From contig NZ_ATWV01000004.1 in the NCBI RefSeq assembly GCF_000421345.1, positions 224,832 through 288,831 of the forward strand: a stretch of DNA of 64,000 nt. The letters run 5' to 3'. The notes under the pieces were generated by a model that was given only the letters and a program-made list of their open reading frames with translations, had not been told where the DNA came from and made no database searches. Position numbers and translations under genes: made by a program. This document shows positions 1 to 6,653 of this stretch, piece after piece. The DNA is from Treponema bryantii NK4A124. GTDB lineage: Bacteria; Spirochaetota; Spirochaetia; Treponematales; Treponemataceae. How positions within the stretch are numbered: position 1 is the stretch's first letter; each line of letters starts with the position of its first letter.

Positions 1-1
1 T

Positions 2-208
2 TCTGCCAGAACAGATATTGCTGTAAAAAACGGTACTGCAGTATTCGGAGAATTAAGCCTTGCTGGTGAAATCCGCCCGGTTACAAAAACAAAACAGCGC
101 ATAAAAGCCGCAGAAGGCCTTGGTTTTAACACCATTCTGGCCCCTGCAGAAGACGACAAAGCCGGAATTTCAGACATAAAAACACTCATTAAGACTATAT
201 TCCGCTAA
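2..208 (+). CDS. radA: DNA repair protein RadA, C-terminal fragment
   Basis: Partial gene: the 5' part lies outside the window and the visible frame encodes the last 68 residues before TAA. The stretch GELSLAGEIRPV is the signature of the Lon-protease-like C-terminal domain of RadA (Sms), the RecA-like ATPase that helps branch migration and recombinational repair. The end, with a Gly-rich loop and a final short helix, fits the family terminus. A hairpin terminator lies about 100 bases downstream. Identification rests on the conserved tail only. Confidence 0.8.
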   Translation, partial: SARTDIAVKNGTAVFGELSLAGEIRPVTKTKQRIKAAEGLGFNTILAPAEDDKAGISDIKTLIKTIFR

Positions 209-307
209 AACCGAGTATTTTTGATTTAGTTTGTATCATTTTGACATTAGTGGCTGTGTATTTTTGACACAGTTAATAATGGTTAAATATGCCGGAGGCA
301 AAAAAAA

Positions 308-359
308 GCCTGAAAACAATCTGCACAAACGAGGTGCGGAAGCCGTTTTCAGGCTTTTA
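308..359 (+). terminator. Hairpin terminator after radA
   Basis: GCCTGAAAAC at 308-317 pairs with GTTTTCAGGC at 345-354, with an inner GCAC/GTGC pair, followed by a T-rich tail. It lies about 100 bases after the radA stop and just before the hsp20 promoter. Confidence 0.7.
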
Positions 360-407
360 TTTTGCCAGGAGGCATATGTATGAGATTAAAATGTGGCAAA
401 AAGGCAC

Positions 408-425
408 TTGGCACGAAAATTGCTA
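408..425 (+). promoter_or_regulatory. Sigma-54 (RpoN) promoter of hsp20
   Basis: TTGGCACGAAAATTGCTA matches the sigma-54 consensus TGGCACG-N4-TTGCW at every fixed position. GG at 410-411 and GC at 422-423 are correctly spaced (the -24/-12 elements). Predicted start is near 435, giving a 5' UTR of about 54 bases before ATG 489. The rpoN gene is in the same window. No activator gene or clear enhancer palindrome was recognised nearby. Confidence 0.85.
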
Positions 426-488
426 AATATATAGTGTAAGCTGTTAGCTTATAAAACAAAACTAAATTAAATACAAAGAGGTATAGAT

Positions 489-908
489 ATGAACGAACTT
501 TCATTTATTGATTCACTTTTTAATGACATGATGGGTAACACACCAAGTGTTATGTATTCTGCAAACGCTCCTCGTGTTGATGTAAAAGAGGAAAACAACG
601 CTTACACTTTGGAAATGGAATTGCCTGGCCGTACAGAGAAAGACGTAAATATCGAGCTCGACCATGACAATTTGACCATTGCCTCAAAAACTGAAGAGAC
701 AAAGGAAACCAAAGAAGATAAGAAAGACAAGAAGGCTAAGTACATTCTTAAAGAGCGCAGATGCTCAAGCTTTGAACGACGCTTTTCTTTGCCAGCTGAT
801 GTTGATGCTGAGTCAATTAAGGCTAACTTTAAGAATGGTATTTTGACAATCAATATGCAGAAAAAAGCCATCGCCGCTCCAAAGCATATTGCAATTGAAG
901 CTTGTTAA
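489..908 (+). CDS. Small heat shock protein, Hsp20/alpha-crystallin family
   Basis: 139 residues, normal for bacterial Hsp20. An ATP-independent holdase chaperone of the cytoplasm. The alpha-crystallin domain begins around residue 28 (RVDVKEENNAYTLEMELPG) and ends with the beta-strand motif NGILTI near residue 117, typical of A-x-x-x-NGVL in this family. The middle holds a Lys/Glu-rich loop (KETKEDKKDKKAK). The start is supported by AAAGAGG a few bases upstream of ATG 489. It is monocistronic: a sigma-54 promoter lies upstream and a strong terminator at 943-987. Control by RpoN rather than HrcA/CIRCE is unusual for an hsp20; I see no CIRCE repeat. Confidence 0.92.
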   Translation: MNELSFIDSLFNDMMGNTPSVMYSANAPRVDVKEENNAYTLEMELPGRTEKDVNIELDHDNLTIASKTEETKETKEDKKDKKAKYILKERRCSSFERRFSLPADVDAESIKANFKNGILTINMQKKAIAAPKHIAIEAC

Positions 909-942
909 TTGATGCTTGCAGGCTGACTGCTCCCATAAAAAA

Positions 943-987
943 AAGGGTGTGTGAAACGGGAATGATGTTTCACGCACCCTTTTTTTA
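943..987 (+). terminator. Strong intrinsic terminator after hsp20
   Basis: The arm GGGTGTGTGAAAC pairs with GTTTCACGCACCC, flanked by A-run and T-run (AAAAAAAA before, TTTTTTT after). It could work in both directions, ending hsp20 on the plus strand. Confidence 0.85.
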
Positions 988-1019
988 TTCCGCATCCAGC
1001 CTGCACAATCAACGTATAA

Positions 1020-1091
1020 TCAATTGCAATATGCTTTGTCTTTTCCGCAGTTATTTTTCACATAAACGTATTGTCAATTGCAATATGCTTT
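1020..1091. repeat. 18-bp sequence repeated downstream of hsp20
   Basis: TCAATTGCAATATGCTTT occurs at 1020-1037 and again at 1074-1091, each preceded by ACGTAT. The exact reverse complement is inside hsp20 at 881-898, coding for its last residues. The third copy overlaps the pgsA stop codon. The pattern suggests duplicated copies of the hsp20 3' end. Confidence 0.7.
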
Positions 1092-1686
1092 AGATATCCT
1101 TTAAGATTTTGCCGAAGTGAATCAGATAATCGATAAATGAGGCGTAGCTTAGGATTACGCAGATTGCGAAGAGAGCGAAGGCTCCTATCTGCATTGCTCC
1201 GAAGAAGTCTGGAACTAATTCGAGGCGAACAAGAAGTTCGAGGAAGATTCCGTAGAACTCAGCTACGATATAAACTACGGTTTTTAGTTTGCCGCCTTTG
1301 CGGGCCGCAATTGCGGTTCCCTGTTTTGCGGCTACCATACGTAAAAAGTTCTGTGAGAACTCGCGGAGCATAATCAAAACAAAGAAATAAACAGGCATAT
1401 AAGAAAGGCCTGCTTTTACCGAATGCATAAGACAGATAAAACCGGTCAAGTGTAAAACTACATCTGCAAAAGGATCAAAAAGCTTTCCGAAATCACTAAC
1501 TTCGTTATGCTTACGAGCATAATGTCCATCTAAATAATCTGTAAATTCAGCAAAAATAAGACATGGAAGGGCAATCAACAAGGATACTTTAGAGCCACAA
1601 CCAGTCCAGATTGGAATAAAATATAATAAGAAGAAAATCGGTGCAAAAATAATACGAGTAAAAGTAAACTTGTTTGATAGTTTCAT
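1090..1686 (-). CDS. pgsA: CDP-alcohol phosphatidyltransferase (PgsA-like)
   Basis: 198 residues, membrane protein with about six hydrophobic helices. The CDP-alcohol phosphotransferase signature D-x2-DG-x2-AR-x8-G-x3-D-x3-D is complete: D50, D53-G54, A57-R58, G67, D71, D75 (catalytic base). It would transfer a phosphatidyl group from CDP-diacylglycerol to glycerol-3-phosphate or another alcohol in the inner membrane. Glycerophosphate is the usual acceptor for proteins of this size, but substrate cannot be fixed from the sequence. It has no Shine-Dalgarno sequence; its promoter places transcription start at the start codon. It is monocistronic, facing hsp20 tail to tail. Confidence 0.8.
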   Translation of the reverse strand: MKLSNKFTFTRIIFAPIFFLLYFIPIWTGCGSKVSLLIALPCLIFAEFTDYLDGHYARKHNEVSDFGKLFDPFADVVLHLTGFICLMHSVKAGLSYMPVYFFVLIMLREFSQNFLRMVAAKQGTAIAARKGGKLKTVVYIVAEFYGIFLELLVRLELVPDFFGAMQIGAFALFAICVILSYASFIDYLIHFGKILKDI

Positions 1687-1693
1687 AAAGAAT

Positions 1694-1722
1694 ATTATCT
1701 ACTTAATAGAAAGGAAAGTCAA
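1694..1722 (-). promoter_or_regulatory. Sigma-70 promoter giving a leaderless pgsA mRNA
   Basis: Reading on the minus strand: TTGACT (1722-1717), 17-base spacer, GATAAT (1699-1694), then seven bases to ATG at 1686. Expected start at 1687 or 1686, so essentially no 5' UTR and no ribosome-binding site. Confidence 0.75.
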
Positions 1723-1737
1723 GGTTTGAGGAACAAA

Positions 1738-1895
1738 CATAATTTATGATTTCAATCACGATGCTGTGCAAAATCGAGCCCGGAGTGAAAAAAGGTATAA
1801 AGCAACATCATCCCGTTGATTTATGCCTTTTTTCACGTAAGGGAACGATTTTGCATGAACACGACTATTGAAATGTCTTGAAATCATGAATTATG
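1738..1895. repeat. Large nested palindrome, copy 1 (CAACATCATCCCGTTG apex)
   Basis: Four nested stems: outer 1738-1755 with 1878-1895 (17 of 18 pairs), second 1767-1776 with 1846-1855 (perfect), third 1785-1801 with 1820-1836 (one mismatch), apex CAAC-ATCATCCC-GTTG at 1803-1818. Asymmetric internal loops AGCCCGGA and GTAAGGGA separate stems two and three. The right outer arm lies inside the 3' end of the kinase-like gene. A second element with the same plan is at 5191-5334. No T-tail, so not a plain terminator. Confidence 0.7.
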
Positions 1896-2686
1896 CTTAC
1901 TGCAGACTTGGCGTCGTAGCCTGGCATCTCCTCGCGGATAATCTGCAGTGCCTGCTCTACAACTGCAGGAGAATCTGAAACACCATGAAGCACAACCGTA
2001 TTTCCCTGAATTGTTGCATGCATAAACTCAATATTCAGCTTACGTTCCATAGAAAGCTTGTTTACAACTGTCTGAGCCTTCAAAAGCTCTTCAATCAGTT
2101 TATTACCTTCCTCTTCCTCTTTTACAGTTATCTTCTGCTCTACAAGATTTGCAATAACAGAAGCTGCTAAATCGAGGCTTAAAAGTCCGGTATTCAAAAC
2201 AAGATGATAATTTACAGGGTCGTTAATATCAACATTATAGAAGCTTGAATGGAAGCCAGAACGGTTTGCATCGCTTTCCTGAATACGCTGCAGAGCCTGT
2301 TTTTCGTCCCAGTTGAATTCCTTACGAAGGCGGTCTATACGGGTCTGCTCGTCTGCAATGAGGCGGACAGAAATATTATTAGGTACATTCTGAAGCACTG
2401 CAAAGGCACCGCGCCCGATAATAACTACGTTTTTTTGTGCTGCTGCTTCTAAAATTGCATATTGTGCATAATTTAAGTATTCATCGCGGTCTTTTGTAAG
2501 AGATGCAAAAAAGCCCGGTTTTCTTTCATCGAATTTAGGCATTTTGTTCTCAGGGAAGCCCAGCTCTACAATGCGCTTTTCAATTTCTTTTCTTGTGATG
2601 AACTTATAGCCGAGTCTTTTTGCAAGCTCGCCGGCTACTTCATCACCCAATGCTGCTACCTGTCTTGAAAATGTAATTACTGCCAT
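1865..2686 (-). CDS. Cytidylate kinase-like family protein with BON-like C-terminus
   Basis: 273 residues. The N-terminus (ITFSRQVAALGDEVAGELAKRLGYKF) matches the cytidylate-kinase-like family (PF13189), a relative of Cmk in which the Walker A loop is replaced by a serine/arginine-rich loop. VVIIGRGAFAVL near residue 88 is the conserved core strand. From about residue 225 a short domain (GNTVVLHGVSDSPAVVEQAL) resembles a BON domain, which often binds phospholipid or other proteins. Substrate is unknown; canonical CMP kinase activity should not be assumed. The start has SD AGAGGTG. The last codons are part of a large palindrome. Confidence 0.72.
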   Translation of the reverse strand: MAVITFSRQVAALGDEVAGELAKRLGYKFITRKEIEKRIVELGFPENKMPKFDERKPGFFASLTKDRDEYLNYAQYAILEAAAQKNVVIIGRGAFAVLQNVPNNISVRLIADEQTRIDRLRKEFNWDEKQALQRIQESDANRSGFHSSFYNVDINDPVNYHLVLNTGLLSLDLAASVIANLVEQKITVKEEEEGNKLIEELLKAQTVVNKLSMERKLNIEFMHATIQGNTVVLHGVSDSPAVVEQALQIIREEMPGYDAKSAVSIIHDFKTFQ

Positions 2687-2713
2687 AAGTTCACCTCTCT
2701 ATTGTTTGATATG

Positions 2714-2744
2714 GATTGCTTCGGGCGATGCCCTCGCAATGACA
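2714..2744. repeat. Palindromic repeat, GATT...AATGACA family
   Basis: GATTGCTTCGGGCGATGCCCTCGCAATGACA-type unit: GATTGC pairs with GCAATG and GGGC with GCCC. It shares the GATT start and ATGACA end with elements at 9.1, 22.2, 49.7, 51.7 and 57.4 kb. It lies upstream of the NUDIX gene and opens a spurious frame there. Confidence 0.6.
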
Positions 2745-2809
2745 TTTTTTTATTTCTATATTATGATAAATCCAGAATTGAAATCTGTCAAAAAGTTACG
2801 GAGTTTTTA

Positions 2810-3379
2810 ATGAAGAATTATTTTACTGCAGAAGATGATAAACTTAAATGGAAGGAAGGCGAGCCAAAAGCTTTACTAAAAACCGTAGTATGTACAGTTA
2901 CCTCACGACACAATGTTTCCAGCGAAGGAGTTGAAGGAGATTACATCATTATGGATGCTCCGGACTGGGTAATTGTAATTGCAGAGCATAACGAAAACTT
3001 TTTGATGGTAAAACAGTGGCGCCATGGAGAAGCAGCCTTGAGCATAGAGTTTCCGGGCGGTGTTATTGATGCCGGAGAAGATCCTGAGACCGCAGCACGC
3101 CGCGAATTGGAAGAAGAAACAGGTTATAAAGCTGGAAAACTGATAAAACTTGGAAAAGTAAACCCTAACCCAGCCCTCTTCAGTAATCATGTGCATTTTT
3201 ATCTGGCTCAGGATTTAGAAGCTACTGGAAAACAGAGCCTTGATGAAGATGAGTTTATAAACTGTATGGAATTAAGTAAGCAGGAAGTTCTGGAAGGAAT
3301 GGGAACAGAACAATTTCCACATGCCATTATGGGAATGGCGCTGAGTTTGTATATTAAACACAATAAGAGCCGTATATAA
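2810..3379 (+). CDS. NUDIX hydrolase, ADP-ribose pyrophosphatase-like
   Basis: 189 residues. The complete Nudix box G-x5-E-x7-REUxEExGU runs from G84 to Y106 (REL EEETGY), binding the divalent metals that hydrolyse a nucleoside diphosphate linked to another moiety. The preceding strand (VKQWRHGEAALSIEFPGG) is typical of ADP-ribose or ADP-sugar pyrophosphatases such as NudF. ATG 2810 is chosen over the upstream in-frame ATG because CGGAG lies eight bases ahead of it and the first 36 codons of the longer frame are read from a palindromic repeat. A repeat with terminator-like stem follows the stop. Exact substrate is not determined. Confidence 0.85.
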   Translation: MKNYFTAEDDKLKWKEGEPKALLKTVVCTVTSRHNVSSEGVEGDYIIMDAPDWVIVIAEHNENFLMVKQWRHGEAALSIEFPGGVIDAGEDPETAARRELEEETGYKAGKLIKLGKVNPNPALFSNHVHFYLAQDLEATGKQSLDEDEFINCMELSKQEVLEGMGTEQFPHAIMGMALSLYIKHNKSRI

Positions 3380-3380
3380 A

Positions 3381-3430
3381 AAAACGGTGGTTTCGATACA
3401 TCCGCTTCGCGGACACTCAACCACCGTTTT
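3381..3430. repeat. Palindromic repeat, GGTGGTTTCGATAC...CTCAACCACC family
   Basis: Outer arms AAAACGGTGG and CCACCGTTTT pair perfectly. The inner stem TCCGC-TTC-GCGGA is specific to this copy. It sits between two convergent genes and may serve as their shared terminator. Related copies are at 5.58, 47.80, 57.24, 57.30 and 58.98 kb. Confidence 0.75.
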
Positions 3431-3440
3431 GCTTTAAGTC

Positions 3441-4130
3441 TTATTCTCCGTAAGTTGAATAAGACTTCTTTGGATCGTAGGTGCCCTTGCGGTATTCACC
3501 GGTAAGGCTTGGAATCTTCATCTTCATACCAGGATGGATGAGGTTTGGATCCTCAGGTTTTGGCATACTCTGTTTGTTAGCCTGATAAAGGTTTTCCCAC
3601 AAGAGAGGGTTGTTGTAAACATAAGGACGACCAGAAATATTCCAGTAACAGTCTTTTGTTTCTGCCCAAGGTTTAACGATGTAGAACTCTGGAAGTGGAG
3701 TAACCTCTTTAATTCCGTCGAGTGCAGCAAGAGAAGCCTTTGCATAAGCATTAGCCTGGTCAAAATCCTCTCCTTCAAAAGCAGATTCAGCTTTTTCAAG
3801 GTTATCCTTTGCTGAAGTATAAGCCATTGGGAAAGTGTTTGGTGCATCAATCTTTTCTGCATAAGCCAGCTGGTTCTTAGCAAGCTTGATGTTATTTTCT
3901 GCTTCTCCGCGAGCCATCATCATTTTGATGTAAGCTTCAGAAAGAGCAGCATTTTCTTCTGCTTTCTTTGAATACTCAACAGCATCCTCATACTGGCCGG
4001 CATCAAGTGCAATTTCTGCCTTTTTAGTATATTCATCTGCAAGCTTCTGGAAGGTATTGTTTTTATAGCTAACTGCAAAAACAGAAGCGGCAAGTAAAGC
4101 AATTGTCAAAATTGAAATAATCTTTTTCAT
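3441..4130 (-). CDS. Exported protein with helical repeats and LysM-like C-terminus
   Basis: 229 residues. N-terminal signal peptide MKKIISILTIALLAASVFA. Residues about 25-130 form paired helices of TPR or DUF4398 style (KKAEIALDAGQYEDAVEYSKKAEENA). The C-terminus from about 150 (YIVKPWAETKDCYWNISG, then NPLLWENLYQANK and NLIHPGMKMKIP) fits a LysM domain, which binds peptidoglycan. This points to a periplasmic, cell-wall-associated protein. It follows the lipoprotein gene at 4133 by two bases, with GGAGG inside the upstream gene's end, so the two are co-translated. Similar pairs are common in treponemes; the function is not known. Confidence 0.75.
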   Translation of the reverse strand: MKKIISILTIALLAASVFAVSYKNNTFQKLADEYTKKAEIALDAGQYEDAVEYSKKAEENAALSEAYIKMMMARGEAENNIKLAKNQLAYAEKIDAPNTFPMAYTSAKDNLEKAESAFEGEDFDQANAYAKASLAALDGIKEVTPLPEFYIVKPWAETKDCYWNISGRPYVYNNPLLWENLYQANKQSMPKPEDPNLIHPGMKMKIPSLTGEYRKGTYDPKKSYSTYGE

Positions 4131-4132
4131 AA

Positions 4133-5137
4133 TTACTTAGCCTCCGATTCATCAATTTCATCCTCGAGCTCTTCGGCAATATCTGCCTCAGCCTCTTCTG
4201 GATCTTCATAATCATCAGCTTCAAGGAGAACAGCATCTTCATCTTCGATACCTTCTACCTGTTCTGTGATTGGAGCTTTAACATCTGCTTCTTCTGCAAA
4301 CTTTTCACTTTCTGCTACACGCTTCTTTGCTTCATCAATTGCAGCCTGAGCAGCAGCGCGTTTTTCAGAAACATCCTGGTAAAGGAATGTAAGTTTTTCA
4401 GTTGCATCAATATATTTTTCTGCAGCTTTCTTAGCGTTCTGCATTGCATAAAGAGAGTCGCCTGTTGTAATAAGGTCTGTAGCCTCTTTATATTCAGCCT
4501 TTCGTGCAACACCTGCCTTTACGCTGTCTGCATTTTTCTTTGCTTCAATTGCATTTTCGCGTTCTTCTTTTGCAATCTTTTTATAAGCAACATTGATTAC
4601 TGTGTTGAAATCTTTTACGGCATTTTCTGCATTTACAAAAACAGACTTGTCAAAATCATCTGATTCTGCATTAAAGGCAGCTTCTACCTTTTCGAGATTT
4701 CCTACACCACGGTTGTAGTCATTCTTTGCATAAGAATCATAACCGTTATCATCAATTTCTTTTTTGGTTTCTACTGCTGTACTGTAATTTGCAAGCAGAT
4801 TATAACGGTCGATGATTGATTTTGCTGCTGCATCCGGATCATCACTGTCTTTAAGACCATTAAGCAGATAATCAAGTTTATTCATCTGGTCAGGACAATT
4901 TTCCTCTGCGCCTGCATCAATTGCAGCCTGTCTGGCATCATTAATCTGTTCCATAAGCTGAGCAAGTTTTGCAGCTTCTGAAAGACCCTCATCTTCAATA
5001 TTCTCTGATAAATCTTCTACTGCTTCTGTTACTTCCGGAGCCTCTGGAGTTTCTTCTTCAGCGGCTGGTTTTGAACCGCAGGAAATGAAAAACAGAAGTG
5101 TGATAATAGAAAGAAGGATTATACTAACTTTCTTCAT
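4133..5137 (-). CDS. Acidic helical lipoprotein
   Basis: 334 residues. Lipobox FISC at residues 17-20 after a hydrophobic stretch marks a lipoprotein. The mature part is mostly charged alpha-helix (IDDNGYDSYAKNDYNRGVGNLEKVEAAFNA, NAIEAKKNADSVKAG), with spaced Ala/Lys/Glu heptads suggesting coiled coil, and a strongly acidic tail (EDYEDPEEAEADIAEELEDEIDE). SD GAGGT precedes the start. It forms a two-gene operon with the LysM-like protein downstream; both may bridge membrane and cell wall in the periplasm. No enzymatic motif seen. Confidence 0.75.
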   Translation of the reverse strand: MKKVSIILLSIITLLFFISCGSKPAAEEETPEAPEVTEAVEDLSENIEDEGLSEAAKLAQLMEQINDARQAAIDAGAEENCPDQMNKLDYLLNGLKDSDDPDAAAKSIIDRYNLLANYSTAVETKKEIDDNGYDSYAKNDYNRGVGNLEKVEAAFNAESDDFDKSVFVNAENAVKDFNTVINVAYKKIAKEERENAIEAKKNADSVKAGVARKAEYKEATDLITTGDSLYAMQNAKKAAEKYIDATEKLTFLYQDVSEKRAAAQAAIDEAKKRVAESEKFAEEADVKAPITEQVEGIEDEDAVLLEADDYEDPEEAEADIAEELEDEIDESEAK

Positions 5138-5190
5138 ATTTACCTCACGTTTAAAATATATTAACTATAATTTTACTATAAAATTTCTAA

Positions 5191-5334
5191 TCTTACAACG
5201 ATAATTTAATTAGTCGTGTAAAGTTCAGTTTCTCCCGGTAAAAATGGCACTCGCCAACGGGGATGATGTTGTCGAGTACCATTTTTACCTGCGAAACTGA
5301 ACTTACATAGCTGTCAATTTATTATCGTTGTAAG
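5191..5334. repeat. Large nested palindrome, copy 2 (CAACATCATCCCCGTTG apex on minus strand)
   Basis: Same plan as the 1738-1895 element in opposite orientation. Outer stem CTTACAACGATAAT (from 5192) pairs perfectly with ATTATCGTTGTAAG (to 5334). The second stem GTTCAGTTT pairs with AAACTGAAC. The third stem GTAAAAATGGCACTCG pairs with CGAGTACCATTTTTAC, and the apex is CAAC-GGGGATGAT-GTTG. Stem sequences differ entirely from copy 1. It ends next to the SD of the PC4-like gene. Confidence 0.72.
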
Positions 5335-5355
5335 TTACTAAAGGAGGCGGAAGGA

Positions 5356-5577
5356 ATGGATGATTTCTCATTTAAAATCGAAAAGAGTCTTGGAACTGTT
5401 GCTGAAGGTAAAGGCGGCTGGAACCTGGAATTGAACCTTGTTTCCTGGGGTGGAAGACCTGCAAAGTATGATTTGCGCAGCTGGTCACCTGATCATCAGA
5501 AAATGGGAAAGGGGTCGACTTTTACTGAAGATGAGCTGAAGGCTTTGAAAGAATTATTGAATAAACTTGAGTTTTAA
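5356..5577 (+). CDS. PC4/YdbC-like single-stranded DNA-binding protein
   Basis: 73 residues, matching the short YdbC/PC4 family (PF02229). The fold is a four-stranded sheet plus one helix that dimerises and binds single-stranded DNA or RNA. WNLELNLVSWGGRPAKYDLRSWSPDHQKMGKG followed by the helix EDELKALKELLNKL is characteristic. SD AAGGAGG lies just before the start. The gene stands alone between a large nested palindrome upstream and a palindromic repeat right after the stop. The bacterial role is not settled; transcription or RNA chaperone functions are proposed for the family. Confidence 0.85.
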   Translation: MDDFSFKIEKSLGTVAEGKGGWNLELNLVSWGGRPAKYDLRSWSPDHQKMGKGSTFTEDELKALKELLNKLEF

Positions 5578-5579
5578 AT

Positions 5580-5621
5580 ACGGTGATTTCGATACACCGC
5601 TTCGCGGCACTCAATCACCGT
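5580..5621. repeat. Palindromic repeat with compensatory outer-stem change
   Basis: ACGGTGATTTCGATAC pairs with CTCAATCACCGT at the outer arms: GGTGGTT/AACCACC of the other copies has become GGTGATT/AATCACC, a G-C to A-T pair swap preserving the stem. Inner stem CCGC-TTC-GCGG. A further half-site ACTCAACCACCGC at 5636-5648 runs into the end of holA. Confidence 0.75.
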
Positions 5622-5632
5622 AACACCATTGA

Positions 5633-6625
5633 TTACTCAACCACCGCTGTATCATAGATAGATAACTGAGCGCCGTTTTTAATTACTATCTCGTAAATCA
5701 TTTTCTCCAGAAGTACATCTTCCATCTGTGTACCTCCGGAACGTATTTCCATATCAGTTGAGGCAAGCACTGCTAAGACTGCTGCAGCCTGTCCCATTGT
5801 CCAGACCTTAGCAGCAGAGCGGTACTGCTTTTGAAGCATCTGCTGAGGGATTGCCTGCTCTCCCCTTCTATGCCAGTCCTGCAATCTTCTGAAGCAGGAA
5901 GCAAGGCCCGCAATAATCATTACAGAAGAATTTTCTTTTGACAGTCTGATTTTCTGAAGAATCTGAAGGCCCTTTTCTAAACGCACCGGCGCAGGGTCTG
6001 AAGAATTTGCAAGTTCCTTAAAAAGGCTGAAGGCATTTTCTTCGCGGTTGTGAGTAAGAACTGATTCTACATCATCTTCCGTAATCTCATGATCTTTTGG
6101 AAAGAGAACAAAAAAACGGGAACATTCTGCAGCAAGAGACTGAGTATTATTTTCTATCAGCTCCAGAATAAGCTTGGCCGCGCCCTGCTCTATACGATAC
6201 CCGTTTTTACTGAAGTAACTTGTAACCCATGGCAGTTTTTCATTTTCGAACATTTCCCAGAACTTTTTGCGGTTTGGAGTTGGTACAAGTTTTTCGAGCT
6301 TTGAATCTACAGAGATTTCGTCTGAAACAAGGATGAGCACAGCAGAGGGCTCCGGATTTTCAAGCCAGTCTGCAATCATCTGAATTTCATCTTTTTTCTT
6401 TATAAGCTCAGCGTTACGGCAAACAACACAAACTCCATCAGAAAATAAAGTACCACTCTGAAGAATTGTCATAACCTCACTTAGAGGAGTTTCGAGAAGA
6501 TAAAAGGAATGTTCATCTATTACACCAAACTGTTTTTTATGGGAAGCCTTAACTGCTTCTACAGCATCATTACGCTTTCCAAATTCAGGGCCGGTATAAA
6601 GATAAATAGGACTGTTATTTGCCAT
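5633..6625 (-). CDS. holA: DNA polymerase III subunit delta
   Basis: 330 residues, typical length. HolA opens and loads the beta sliding clamp as part of the clamp-loader complex. Matching features are the N-terminal YLYTGPEFGKR strand-loop, the AAA+-like fold without Walker motifs, and the C-terminal helical region (GLQILQKIRLSKENSSVMIIAGLASCFRRL, then the conserved ending ILLEKMIYEIV-like segment). The last codons (TAVVE stop) are read from a palindromic repeat half-site, so the C-terminus seems recently rewritten. It is the last gene of the hprK-ptsH-lexA-holA run, 28 bases after lexA, with no clear SD. Confidence 0.85.
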   Translation of the reverse strand: MANNSPIYLYTGPEFGKRNDAVEAVKASHKKQFGVIDEHSFYLLETPLSEVMTILQSGTLFSDGVCVVCRNAELIKKKDEIQMIADWLENPEPSAVLILVSDEISVDSKLEKLVPTPNRKKFWEMFENEKLPWVTSYFSKNGYRIEQGAAKLILELIENNTQSLAAECSRFFVLFPKDHEITEDDVESVLTHNREENAFSLFKELANSSDPAPVRLEKGLQILQKIRLSKENSSVMIIAGLASCFRRLQDWHRRGEQAIPQQMLQKQYRSAAKVWTMGQAAAVLAVLASTDMEIRSGGTQMEDVLLEKMIYEIVIKNGAQLSIYDTAVVE

Positions 6626-6653
6626 CTTAAGTGCTCACTGCTGCTGCAAAAAA

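Noticed and set aside
373..440. Short leader-peptide frames after AGGAGG upstream of hsp20
   Set aside because: They overlap the sigma-54 promoter, so the predicted hsp20 transcript starts after them; frames are only 16-19 codons.
1738..1895. Integron attC site (known in treponemes)
   Set aside because: The outer arms lack the GTTRRRY/RYYYAAC core boxes; GTTG/CAAC is at the apex, not at the ends.
2702..2809. Longer NUDIX start at 2702
   Set aside because: Encoded by a repeat and lacking SD; ATG 2810 has one and matches family length.
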